Below are positions 56,154 through 63,548 of a stretch of 64,000 nt of DNA, in pieces (positions within the stretch are counted from its first letter, which is position 1; each line of letters starts with the position of its first letter). Below the pieces are notes generated by a model. It did no database searches and was not told the origin of the DNA. It saw only the letters and a program-made list of their open reading frames with translations. The translations under genes and the position numbers were made by a program. The stretch comes from an uncultured Fusicatenibacter sp. (lineage in GTDB: Bacteria; Bacillota; Clostridia; Lachnospirales; Lachnospiraceae), in assembly GCA_902493585.1 (NCBI GenBank), contig CABUPZ010000004.1:17289-81288 (forward strand), read 5' to 3'.

Positions 56154-57754
56154 TGCAGGAGCATATTTTTAAACATGGAAGCAAAGATACGATGATTGAA
56201 ACAACAAAGGGAAAGATTCAGGGGTATGAATATGATGGTGTCAGGATCTTTAAAGGGATTCCCTATGCCAAGGCTCAGCGATTTCATACGCCGGAACCTG
56301 CAGATCCATGGGAGGGTGTGCTGGATGCCACAAATTACGGCTACGTCTGCCCTTTGATGAGTTCACCTATGCCTTTTGGTGAATTAGTAAATCCTCACAG
56401 ATATTGGATTGAAAATGAAAACTGTCAGAACCTGAATATTTGGACGCCTTCCGGTGCCCCGGAAAAACTGCCTGTCTTGGTATGGCTCCATGGCGGTGGC
56501 TTTACGGAAGGATCATCCATTGAACAGCTTGCCTATGAAGGTGAAAATATGAGCCGGTTCGGCCAGGTGGTTGTTGTGTCTTTGAATCATCGTATTAATA
56601 TTTTAGGCTTTTGCGATTTGTCGGATTTTGGCGAAGAATATGCTAATTCAGCCAATGCGGGAATGGATGATATTATTGCTGCCTTAAAGTGGATACGGGA
56701 AAATATTGAACGGTTTGGCGGAGACCCTGAAAATGTAACTCTCTTTGGACAGTCTGGCGGCGGAGAAAAAATATCTGCTCTTTTACAGATGCCGGAAGCA
56801 GACGGATTATACCATAAGGGTGTGATCATGAGCGGTGTTTTAGATCCGGGGCTTGAAGACAATCAGGGCAGCGGCCGCCCCCTTATTGAAGCTATGATGG
56901 AAGAACTCCAGACCGAAGATGTAAAGGTATTGGAAACCATCCCGTTTAGAGAACTGGTAAATGTATATCAGAAAGTAAGTCCCAAGCTTAAAGCAGAGGG
57001 AAAATATGTGGGGCAGGTACCCAATCCGAATAAATTTTACGCAGGTATGCCTCTTGGTTACGGTTTTCGTAAGGAAACTGCCAATATCCCCTTAATGGTT
57101 GGCGGTGTTTTTGGAGAAATGAATACGGCTATTGGCACCGAGGCTGCCCAAAAATACAGAGAGGAACGGAAATTGCCAAGAAAAGAGCAGATGGCGTTGA
57201 TCGAAGCGCTGATTGGAAAAAACGCGGCCGATGAGCTGATCCGTGAATTTGAAAAAGCTTATCCGGACCGGGCTGTGACCGATCTTCATTATGCAGATAT
57301 GGTTTTCCGCCTTCCATCAAAGAAATTTATTGATATGCGCCGGACAATGAATACATGCACCTATTCCTATATGTTTAATCAGGATCTGCCGTTAAATGGC
57401 GGCAGTGCGCCCTGGCACTGTGCGGATATTCCATTTATGTTCCATAATACAGAACTTGTTCCGGTGACGCAGCTTCCTGGTGTGACCCGGAAGCTGGAGG
57501 AGCAAATGTTTAAGTCGATCATCGCCTTTGCGGCTACGGGAAATCCAGATAATGACAGTATTCCTCACTGGCCGTCAAGTGATGCCGAGAATGAAAATGT
57601 AATGATTTTTGACAGTCATACCCGTATGATCCCCAATAATGATGCGGATTTCCTGATTTCTTTAAAGAAAAATTTCGGCTATATCTACGGAAGCGAACTG
57701 GATCCTACAATGAAGTTCCTTTTTGGAGATAAATGGATGAATCTGTGGAAATAA
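56153..57754 (+). CDS. Type B carboxylesterase
   Basis: 533 residues, no signal peptide. Signatures of the carboxylesterase/lipase family: oxyanion region WLHGGGFTEGSS, ENCQNLNIWTP, nucleophile FGQSGGGEK (GxSxG), an acidic residue in the middle domain and catalytic His in GSAPWHCADIPFMF. Coupled to the GH3 gene by a TAATG overlap. Hydrolysis of acyl or aryl ester groups on the imported glycoside, before or after the glycosidase, is the simplest reading. Confidence 0.92.
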   Translation: MQEHIFKHGSKDTMIETTKGKIQGYEYDGVRIFKGIPYAKAQRFHTPEPADPWEGVLDATNYGYVCPLMSSPMPFGELVNPHRYWIENENCQNLNIWTPSGAPEKLPVLVWLHGGGFTEGSSIEQLAYEGENMSRFGQVVVVSLNHRINILGFCDLSDFGEEYANSANAGMDDIIAALKWIRENIERFGGDPENVTLFGQSGGGEKISALLQMPEADGLYHKGVIMSGVLDPGLEDNQGSGRPLIEAMMEELQTEDVKVLETIPFRELVNVYQKVSPKLKAEGKYVGQVPNPNKFYAGMPLGYGFRKETANIPLMVGGVFGEMNTAIGTEAAQKYREERKLPRKEQMALIEALIGKNAADELIREFEKAYPDRAVTDLHYADMVFRLPSKKFIDMRRTMNTCTYSYMFNQDLPLNGGSAPWHCADIPFMFHNTELVPVTQLPGVTRKLEEQMFKSIIAFAATGNPDNDSIPHWPSSDAENENVMIFDSHTRMIPNNDADFLISLKKNFGYIYGSELDPTMKFLFGDKWMNLWK

Positions 57755-57812
57755 TTCTGCGCATATTTCAGTGGGGAGAAGAGTCTGTTAACACTAACCC
57801 TGTCAAAAAAAC

Positions 57813-57853
57813 AAAAATCCGGGCTTGTCCAGAGGACAGGTCCGGATTTTTTT
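57813..57853 (+). terminator. Rho-independent terminator after the glycoside operon
   Basis: AAAAATCCGG-CTTGTCC and GGACAGGTCCGGATTTTTTT form a long stem with an AGA loop and a T-run. Confidence 0.88.
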
Positions 57854-57865
57854 GAGGGAGTCATC

Positions 57866-58003
57866 TTAAAAGGATTCGCCACAAATACAGATAACGCGAT
57901 CGATGTGAGTTGCGTCGCTTCCAGCTTTGTCGTTATAAGCCCCAATACAATGCTCATGTGCGGTAAAGTAACACATAAGAATTTGATAGACAGTAGCCGC
58001 CAT
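57866..58003 (-). CDS. Possible 45-residue ORF divergent to marR
   Basis: ATG at 58003 to TAA at 57866. The product begins MAATVYQILMCYFTAHE and has four more cysteine-, histidine- or aspartate-rich segments (HCIGAYN, DATHIDRV, CICGESF). There is only a weak ribosome site. I do not recognise it; it may be the end of a decayed gene at the border of the accessory module. The remainder of 57755-58060 holds only the terminator and the marR promoter. Confidence 0.3.
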   Translation of the reverse strand: MAATVYQILMCYFTAHEHCIGAYNDKAGSDATHIDRVICICGESF

Positions 58004-58027
58004 TATTCCAATAAAAGTAAAAACCTA

Positions 58028-58075
58028 TTGACTTATGTACGAAATCGGATATAATAAATAATGTATGAAATCGGA
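58028..58075 (+). promoter_or_regulatory. marR promoter with two direct-repeat operators
   Basis: TTGACT (58028-58033), 16 bp, TATAAT (58050-58055). The 15-mer ATGTAYGAAATCGGA occurs in the spacer (58035-58049) and again at the transcript start (58061-58075), 26 bp apart, one base different. Binding at both would block the polymerase. Confidence 0.7.
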
Positions 58076-58090
58076 CAAGAGGGTGAATGT

Positions 58091-58522
58091 ATGCACTATT
58101 TAGAAACGGAACAATATACCTATTTAGCCGGAGAAATTAACGCTTTATACCATGAAGCCGCTGTAAAAATGGGTATCTCAGATAGCGTTCAAAATATTTT
58201 ATACGTACTCTGTGAGAAAGACGGCAGATGTTTACAAAGTGAAATAAACAAACTTACGGGCATCAGCCGCCAGACAATCAATTCTGCGATTCGCAAATTG
58301 GAAAAAGAGGAAATCGTATATTTGGAACAAGGGAGCGGCAGAAATACAATTCTCTGTCTGACTGAAAAGGGAAAGAAATTCTCATTAGAGAAAATAATGC
58401 CTTTGCATGAGATTGAAAACAAAATCTGGAATGAGTGGACGGTAGAGGAGCAACAGCAATATTTGACGCTTACGAAAAAATACCGTGATGGATTAAAAAA
58501 ATATCTGGAATCCATATTATAA
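58091..58522 (+). CDS. MarR family transcriptional regulator
   Basis: 143 residues from ATG 58091 with GGTGA close upstream. An earlier in-frame ATG at 58061 lies inside the second repeat and at the expected transcript start, so it is unlikely. Winged helix: QSEINKLTGISRQTINSAIRKLEKE, then the wing GSGRNTILCLTEKG. Likely a local repressor of itself and the efflux/enzyme operon that follows. Confidence 0.88.
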   Translation: MHYLETEQYTYLAGEINALYHEAAVKMGISDSVQNILYVLCEKDGRCLQSEINKLTGISRQTINSAIRKLEKEEIVYLEQGSGRNTILCLTEKGKKFSLEKIMPLHEIENKIWNEWTVEEQQQYLTLTKKYRDGLKKYLESIL

Positions 58523-58565
58523 AAATAATAGCAGGAAACAAAATCTTTTGAAGGGAGGTGGCTTG

Positions 58566-58586
58566 ATGTCGGCAGCAGCACAATAA
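58566..58586 (+). CDS. Six-codon leader peptide MSAAAQ
   Basis: A very strong ribosome site (AAGGGAGGTGG) precedes ATG-TCG-GCA-GCA-GCA-CAA-TAA. No longer gene uses this site. The stop is directly followed by a hairpin and, after 40 nt, by the MFS exporter start region. This is the usual shape of translation- or transcription-attenuation control of resistance genes such as mef or erm. Confidence 0.55.
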   Translation: MSAAAQ

Positions 58587-58614
58587 GGGGATTATCATAT
58601 TTGATATTGTCCCC
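58587..58614 (+). promoter_or_regulatory. Hairpin after the leader peptide
   Basis: GGGGA-T-TATCA, loop TATT, TGATA-T-TGTCCCC: a stem beginning on the base after the leader stop. A ribosome stalled on the leader would prevent or alter it. Confidence 0.55.
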
Positions 58615-58654
58615 TGTTTGAAAAAATATTTTGAAAATGAGAGGACAATTTGAT

Positions 58655-59878
58655 ATGGAAAAAACACAAAAGTGGAAATCACAATTTATACCAGTTGCCA
58701 TAGGACAGGCAATCTCCATGCTTGGCAGCCACGGCGTTCAGTTTGCCCTGATTTGGTGGCTTGCCGAAAGAACATCTTCCCCGCTGATGCTGGGAATATC
58801 GGGGATTGTAGCCTATCTCCCTATGTCACTGTTCAGCCCAATTGCTGGAATCGCAGCAGATCGCTATAATCGAAAATTTATCTCCATTTTTTCAGATTTG
58901 GCAATGGGAACAGTCGCATTATTCTATGCAATATTGCTGTTCTTTTTTGATTTGCCGGTATGGACGGTCTTTATTATGCTCTGTGTCCGTGGAATCGGAA
59001 GCACCTTTCAGCAGCCTGCGATACAATCCATCATTCCGCAGCTTGTTCCCAAAGACCAGCTTATCAAAACAAACGGCTGGATGCAGCTTCTAAACTCAGG
59101 CTCGTTTTTGATAGGTCCCGTAATTGGAGCAACTTTGTATGCGATTTTCCCGATGTCCGTTGTTTTAATGAGCGATGTTGTGGGAGCGATTTTGGCAAGT
59201 ATTGCACTGGCAGTCGTCAAAATCCCCAAATTAGAAAAAGCGGAAACTGCACAACAGCATTTTATGAAGGAACTGGCAGAGGGTATTCAGGTATTCCGGG
59301 AAGATAAAAAGCTGTTTTACATTGTCATTGCGGAGGCGTTGTGTATGTTTTTTTATGCACCGCTTTCTTCCTTTTACCCGCTGATGACAAGCGATTATTT
59401 CGGTTTATCGGCTATGTACGGCAGCGCCGCAGAAATGTCCTTTGCGATTGGGATGATTGTTTCATCGCTATTATTTTCCAGTGTTCTGAAAGTGAAACGG
59501 AAAATTCGAGTTTCCTTTCTCGGTTTGTTTGGAATGGGCATTATATCCGCAATCTGCGGAATGATACCGCCGGTCTATATCGGTTGGTTCTTATTTGCAG
59601 TTGCCTGCATTGGTTTAGGTGCGAGTGGAAATGTCCATACAATTCCGCTGACCGCCTATATACAGGAAACAGTTGAACCACACAAAATGGGACGTGCGTT
59701 TTCAGTGCTTACGCTGATTTCCTCTGTTACAATGCCTGTGGGCTTACTGTTCAGCAGCCCCATTGCTGAAAAAGTTGGTGTAAGTGCTTGGTTCTTTCTA
59801 TCTGGAATTTGCATGGTCGCACTCACAGCACTCGTTGTAATTCGCTACGTTATAGTACATAGGAGGAAAAAGATATGA
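58655..59878 (+). CDS. MefA-like MFS efflux transporter
   Basis: 407 residues, twelve membrane segments. The MFS loop signature between helices 2 and 3 is GIAADRYNRKFISI. The pattern IGQAISMLGSHGVQFALIWWLAE is that of the drug-proton antiporters related to MefA macrolide exporters. Start at 58655 with AGAGGA upstream. Preceded by MarR and a leader peptide; its stop overlaps the GNAT start by 4 bp. The drug is unknown. Confidence 0.88.
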   Translation: MEKTQKWKSQFIPVAIGQAISMLGSHGVQFALIWWLAERTSSPLMLGISGIVAYLPMSLFSPIAGIAADRYNRKFISIFSDLAMGTVALFYAILLFFFDLPVWTVFIMLCVRGIGSTFQQPAIQSIIPQLVPKDQLIKTNGWMQLLNSGSFLIGPVIGATLYAIFPMSVVLMSDVVGAILASIALAVVKIPKLEKAETAQQHFMKELAEGIQVFREDKKLFYIVIAEALCMFFYAPLSSFYPLMTSDYFGLSAMYGSAAEMSFAIGMIVSSLLFSSVLKVKRKIRVSFLGLFGMGIISAICGMIPPVYIGWFLFAVACIGLGASGNVHTIPLTAYIQETVEPHKMGRAFSVLTLISSVTMPVGLLFSSPIAEKVGVSAWFFLSGICMVALTALVVIRYVIVHRRKKI

Positions 59879-60297
59879 TTCGGAAATTTCAAATCACTGA
59901 TACAGAACAGGTAATGGAAATATGGCTTACCGGAAACATAGACGCACATCCTTTTATTCCGAAGGAATATTGGCTCTCCAATTTTGATATGGTACGGGAG
60001 CAGCTTTTGCAGGCAGAGGTTTATGTGTTTGAGAATGAGGGAAGCATACAGGGCTTTATCGGGATTCAGGAGGATTATATTGCTGGAATTTTTGTGAAAG
60101 AAGAAGTCCGCAGCGCCGGCATCGGGAAAAGGCTGTTAGACTACATCAAGGAAAATCATTCTGCCTTGACGCTGAATGTATATCAGAAAAACCGGCGTGC
60201 AGTGGAGTTTTATCAACGAGAGGGTTTTTATATTCTTTCAGAAGGATTGGATGAAGAAACTAAAGAAACAGATTGTACGATGTTCTGGAAAGGATAA
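59875..60297 (+). CDS. GNAT family N-acetyltransferase
   Basis: 140 residues. Acetyl-CoA loop EEVRSAGIGKRLLDY, then NVYQKNRRAVEFYQREGF. Overlaps the exporter by 4 bp (ATGA), so it is cotranslated. Relatives of the YjaB/PhnO type acetylate small amines or antibiotics; here inactivation of the compound exported by the MFS protein is a reasonable guess. Confidence 0.88.
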   Translation: MIRKFQITDTEQVMEIWLTGNIDAHPFIPKEYWLSNFDMVREQLLQAEVYVFENEGSIQGFIGIQEDYIAGIFVKEEVRSAGIGKRLLDYIKENHSALTLNVYQKNRRAVEFYQREGFYILSEGLDEETKETDCTMFWKG

Positions 60298-60303
60298 CAA
60301 GAA

Positions 60304-60729
60304 ATGAACGATATGTGGAAATGCCTTTATGAGGCTGCTGAAAATGTGCAAAATGCAAGAATGGTATCTGATTACATAGAAGCTGGGCAGGTTGCCGCTG
60401 CAATTCTGACAAAGAATAAAAACATTTATACAGGAATTTGCATTGACACTGCCTGCTCTCTCGGAATGTGTGCAGAACGAAATGCGATTGCACATATGCT
60501 AACTTGCGGAGAAAGCGAAATTGTAAAGCTTGCAGTTATTATGCCGGACGGAACATTAGGTCTGCCCTGCGGAGCTTGCTGTGAGTTTATGCTACAGTTG
60601 GGAGAATGGGCAGGCGACATTGAAATTCTAACGGATTATGAAAAGAGGGCGAGCAAAACATTAAAGGAGCTGTTCCCATATTGGTGGGGAAAGAAATCCA
60701 AGTCTGTCCGCATGGATACACATGACTGA
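60304..60729 (+). CDS. Cytidine deaminase-like (blasticidin-S deaminase-like) enzyme
   Basis: 141 residues. Zinc motif MCAERNAI (Cys, proton-shuttle Glu) and PCGACCEF (two Cys) of the cytidine deaminase superfamily. Housekeeping cytidine deaminases and blasticidin-S deaminase both have this form and size. Placement between two acetyltransferases behind an exporter favours a drug-modifying role, but salvage is possible. The gene starts 6 bp after the preceding stop. Confidence 0.82.
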   Translation: MNDMWKCLYEAAENVQNARMVSDYIEAGQVAAAILTKNKNIYTGICIDTACSLGMCAERNAIAHMLTCGESEIVKLAVIMPDGTLGLPCGACCEFMLQLGEWAGDIEILTDYEKRASKTLKELFPYWWGKKSKSVRMDTHD

Positions 60730-60758
60730 CAGCACCTAAAAAATTTGAGAGGCAGAAA

Positions 60759-61199
60759 ATGAAGATTGTTCAAATAAAAGAACGAAATCCTGTATTGATG
60801 CAAAATCTATTGGATGTATGGGAAAGTTCAGTGAAAGCGACACATCTATTTTTATCCGATTCGGAGATACACGATATTAAGAAGTATGTTCCGCAAGTCT
60901 TGGAAGCTGCTCCGGTTTTGATTATCGCAGAAAATGAGAATGGAAATCCGGTAGCTTTTATGGGCATTGCAGATAAAATGCTCGAAATGCTGTTTGTTTC
61001 AAATGAAGCAAGAGGACAAGGAATTGGAAAGCAACTCTTGCAATACGGCATTGAACATTACGCAATCAATGCGCTTACTGTAAATGAACAGAATCCTCTT
61101 GCGAAAGGATTTTACGAGCATATGGGTTTTGAAGTATATAAACGAACAGAATTGGACGAGCAAGGAAAACCCTACCCACTATTGTATATGAGTCGCTAA
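60759..61199 (+). CDS. GNAT family N-acetyltransferase (second)
   Basis: 146 residues, acetyl-CoA loop SNEARGQGIGKQLLQYG and the NEQNPLAKGFYEHMGFEVY end of the domain. GAGAGGCAG before the ATG. Similar in form to the GNAT at 59875 but not a close copy. Last gene of the MarR-headed module. Confidence 0.88.
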   Translation: MKIVQIKERNPVLMQNLLDVWESSVKATHLFLSDSEIHDIKKYVPQVLEAAPVLIIAENENGNPVAFMGIADKMLEMLFVSNEARGQGIGKQLLQYGIEHYAINALTVNEQNPLAKGFYEHMGFEVYKRTELDEQGKPYPLLYMSR

Positions 61200-61252
61200 G
61201 CGATCTATAAAAACTGAATAGCTGAACGGGTTGGTGTGCGCTGAGAAACTAT

Positions 61253-61354
61253 CATGCATTTGGAAAAGCACAGTACAATCCGTCCTTGAAATTAGCGATT
61301 GATATTTCCAGAGTAGTTGACGCTCCTATTGAAGAAATATTTATCTTCAAGTGA
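61253..61354 (+). pseudogene. C-terminal remnant of an XRE-family regulator
   Basis: The frame reads HAFGKAQYNPSLKLAIDISR, then VVDAPIEEIFIFK and a stop. This matches the end of Cro/C1-type regulators (usually ...IEKGQYNPSLKLA...). The N-terminal helix-turn-helix is missing, and the next frames upstream do not restore it. Confidence 0.65.
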
Positions 61355-61389
61355 TAGGTAGTAACCAAATAGCAAATCCAGCCGAGCCA

Positions 61390-61426
61390 GTCAACGGCAA
61401 GTAAATGGGCTTCGCCCACCGTTGAC
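61390..61426 (+). other. Hairpin upstream of the sigma-like gene
   Basis: Outer arms GTCAACGG and CCGTTGAC, inner stem GGGC-TTC-GCCC. It is 40 bp before the sigma-like gene, in a position suited to a leader or attenuator. I recall the same block in related elements. Confidence 0.6.
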
Positions 61427-61466
61427 AGCCCCGCCTTTCTCATAATCTTAGAGAGGGGGAGTTTCC

Positions 61467-61907
61467 ATGAACGAGTTAGAATATCAAGAGTACATTCAGC
61501 ATATGCACCACGCCTTTTGCAGGGCTGTCATTCTCCATGCGGCGATCAGTGAGGGACAAAAGCTGTGCCGCAGGTGGCGGCGGGAGTTCTCCCTTGAATA
61601 TCTGATGTTTGAGAAGTTTGTCCCGTTCAGCACCACAGACGAATACTTTGCAGAGCCGGAGCCATACGGAGAATATCCCTTTACCGCTTGCGGGCAGACT
61701 GCCATACTGGAAAACGCCGCCCTTGCCGCAGCTTTGTCCCGGCTGTCCGAGCAGGAACAGGAAGAACTGTTCGCCTACTACTTCCAGAAGAAAAAACAGG
61801 GAGAAATCGCCGCCAGATATGGACGGACACGCAGCACAGCCGGGCGGCATATCCAGATTGCCTTGCGAAAACTGCGGGAAGAAATGGAGAGGTACCGCCA
61901 TGAGTAG
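61467..61907 (+). CDS. Sigma-70 region 4-like regulator of a conjugative element
   Basis: 146 residues. The C-terminal half carries a sigma region 4-type helix-turn-helix (LSRLSEQEQEELFAYYFQKK, then GEIAARYGRTRSTAGRHI). These proteins occur at this position in many Clostridial conjugative and mobilizable transposons. AGAGGGGGAG upstream of the ATG. The stop overlaps the next gene by 8 bp. Confidence 0.82.
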   Translation: MNELEYQEYIQHMHHAFCRAVILHAAISEGQKLCRRWRREFSLEYLMFEKFVPFSTTDEYFAEPEPYGEYPFTACGQTAILENAALAAALSRLSEQEQEELFAYYFQKKKQGEIAARYGRTRSTAGRHIQIALRKLREEMERYRHE

Positions 61908-62097
61908 ACTTCTCCCCTATGAAACTATTGTCAAAGCGTGCGAGGGCGACCCGGACGCAGTAAACGCCGTAGTGCAGCACTACGCCGGATATATCCGCTA
62001 CTGTTCCCGCATTTATGGATATTACAACAAGGATATGGAGGACGCTATCACAAGCAGACTGATAGAAAGCCTGTTCAAATTCCGGTTTGACCGTTAG
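61900..62097 (+). CDS. Small helix-turn-helix protein of the mobile element
   Basis: 65 residues: MSRLLPYETIVKACEGDPDA, then a Tyr-rich stretch (HYAGYIRYCSRIYGYYNKDM) and a C-terminus ending FKFRFDR. It matches the HTH_16-type proteins that accompany the sigma-like gene in Tn916-like and related elements. It starts inside the sigma gene (ATGAGTAG overlap). Confidence 0.78.
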   Translation: MSRLLPYETIVKACEGDPDAVNAVVQHYAGYIRYCSRIYGYYNKDMEDAITSRLIESLFKFRFDR

Positions 62098-62181
62098 CGT
62101 AAGCATAGAAAAGTTCATAGCTGCATGATATAATGAATTTATCAAATAGAACAACAAACTGGGAGTTGAGGAGGGAATATA

Positions 62182-62622
62182 GTGGAGTTTGGTTGGATAA
62201 GTGGTTGGGGAGCAATGATTGTAATAATCATGCTTGTTCCAAATATTATTTTTACAATTAAAAACCCGCATTTAGAAAACAAATGCAAAAATGTGATTAT
62301 GAACTCGATTGAACAAGTTGGTAGATATACGAGCATGGTATTGATGATTGTTCCTGTTTTAGTATGGAAATTTGGTTTTAAAAGTGTTCTTGAAATGATT
62401 TTATATGTAGCAGTAACAAGTGTATTATTGTTATTATATTTGTTAGTTTGGCTCTTTTATTTAAAGTCACAATCAAAGAATAAAGCAATACTATTAGCGT
62501 TATTGCCAACAATGATATTTATTATTAGTGGTGTCCTGTTAAGACATTGGCTGCTTATGATTGCTGGAATATTGTTCGGAATAGGACATGTATATGTAAC
62601 TTTACAAAATAGCAAAAGTTAA
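62182..62622 (+). CDS. Membrane protein of unknown function
   Basis: 146 residues, GTG start with GAGGAGGG upstream. Four hydrophobic segments (about 8-25, 48-65, 70-95, 105-140). I do not recognise a family. It is much more AT-rich than the sigma-like gene before it and the mob genes after it, so it looks like a separate cargo insertion between the HTH and mob genes. Confidence 0.65.
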   Translation: MEFGWISGWGAMIVIIMLVPNIIFTIKNPHLENKCKNVIMNSIEQVGRYTSMVLMIVPVLVWKFGFKSVLEMILYVAVTSVLLLLYLLVWLFYLKSQSKNKAILLALLPTMIFIISGVLLRHWLLMIAGILFGIGHVYVTLQNSKS

Positions 62623-62689
62623 TTTCAGTTTGTACAACTGATACCCGCCTTGAAAATTAAATAGCCCGCCGTCCACCAGCGGCACAACG

Positions 62690-62726
62690 AGCAGTAAGTC
62701 TTGAAAAAGATTTGCTGCTTTTTTTG
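62690..62726 (+). terminator. Probable terminator after the membrane-protein gene
   Basis: AGCAG-T-AA-G-TCTT and AAGA-TTTG-CTGCT form a stem with GAAA loop, followed by TTTTTTT. Confidence 0.6.
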
Positions 62727-62959
62727 CGCTCATTTTTGGCAAAACGGGAACGGCGGTGGTATTTAGAGTGAACGGGGAGATATACCCTTTTTCTCTTGCC
62801 GGAACGATAGGAAAAAGAAATTTTCCGTTTCCCCCGTACAGCGGGCAGAAAAGCCCTTTTCCAAAGTATCTTTAGCGGAAAAGAAGAAAGCCCCCTACAC
62901 ACCGGAGTTTACAGCTACTCAGAGCAAGTATCGACCAGTGTACCAAATTTCGCTTTTCG

Positions 62960-63030
62960 CTCATTTGTCCCCCGGTCAGATACTTGTTGGGGTTGCCACC
63001 CCAAACCCGCCTAATGCGGCTTACGCCGCT
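62960..63030 (+). other. Candidate oriT region
   Basis: Directly upstream of mobC, two hairpins, TTGGGGT-TGCC-ACCCCAA (62987-63004) and GCGGC-TTAC-GCCGC (63016-63029), follow a C-rich patch (TTTGTCCCCCGG) . The position between a terminator and mobC-relaxase fits an origin of transfer. The rest of 62727-63146 has no gene that I recognise. The nick site cannot be named from this sequence alone. Confidence 0.5.
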
Positions 63031-63146
63031 GAAAAATCCCCCGCAAATATTTTTTCAGATTTTTCAAAAACAGTTCTGATTTACACCCCGTTTTTCTCCT
63101 ATCAGTGAGAGGACAAACCGCAACAAACGAAAGGAGTTGAGCCATC

Positions 63147-63548
63147 ATGCCACACAAAACCTACAACACCCCCAAGCGGAAATGTGTTGTCAAAACCCGG
63201 CTGACCGAGAACGAGCGAAAAGCTTTTGAGGACAAATGCGCCGTCCTTTCCATGAGCCAGTCCGAGTATATCCGGCAAGCTATCTTTTACAGCAGGATTG
63301 CCCCCGTTATCCGAGTGACCGCCCACAGCGAGGAAACGCTCACCGCCGTATCTTCCCTTGTGGCGCAGTATGGGAAAATCGGCAGCAACCTGAACCAGAT
63401 TGCCCGGTATCTGAACGAGTACGGCGCACCCTACAACGCTTTGTCCGGCGAAGTGAGAGCCGCCGTTTCCGACCTTGCCGCCCTCAAATTCGAGGTGCTG
63501 AAAGTGATAGGTGAAGCCTATGGCAACGATAAAGCATATCAGCTCTAA
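63147..63548 (+). CDS. mobC: MobC-like relaxosome protein
   Basis: 133 residues. N-terminal ribbon-helix-helix part (VVKTRLTENERKAFEDKCA, SQSEYIRQAIF) and a MobC end with GKIGSNLNQIARYLNEYG. It helps the relaxase bind and open oriT. AAAGGAG precedes the ATG. The relaxase gene starts within it (29-bp overlap), so the two are coupled. Confidence 0.88.
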   Translation: MPHKTYNTPKRKCVVKTRLTENERKAFEDKCAVLSMSQSEYIRQAIFYSRIAPVIRVTAHSEETLTAVSSLVAQYGKIGSNLNQIARYLNEYGAPYNALSGEVRAAVSDLAALKFEVLKVIGEAYGNDKAYQL

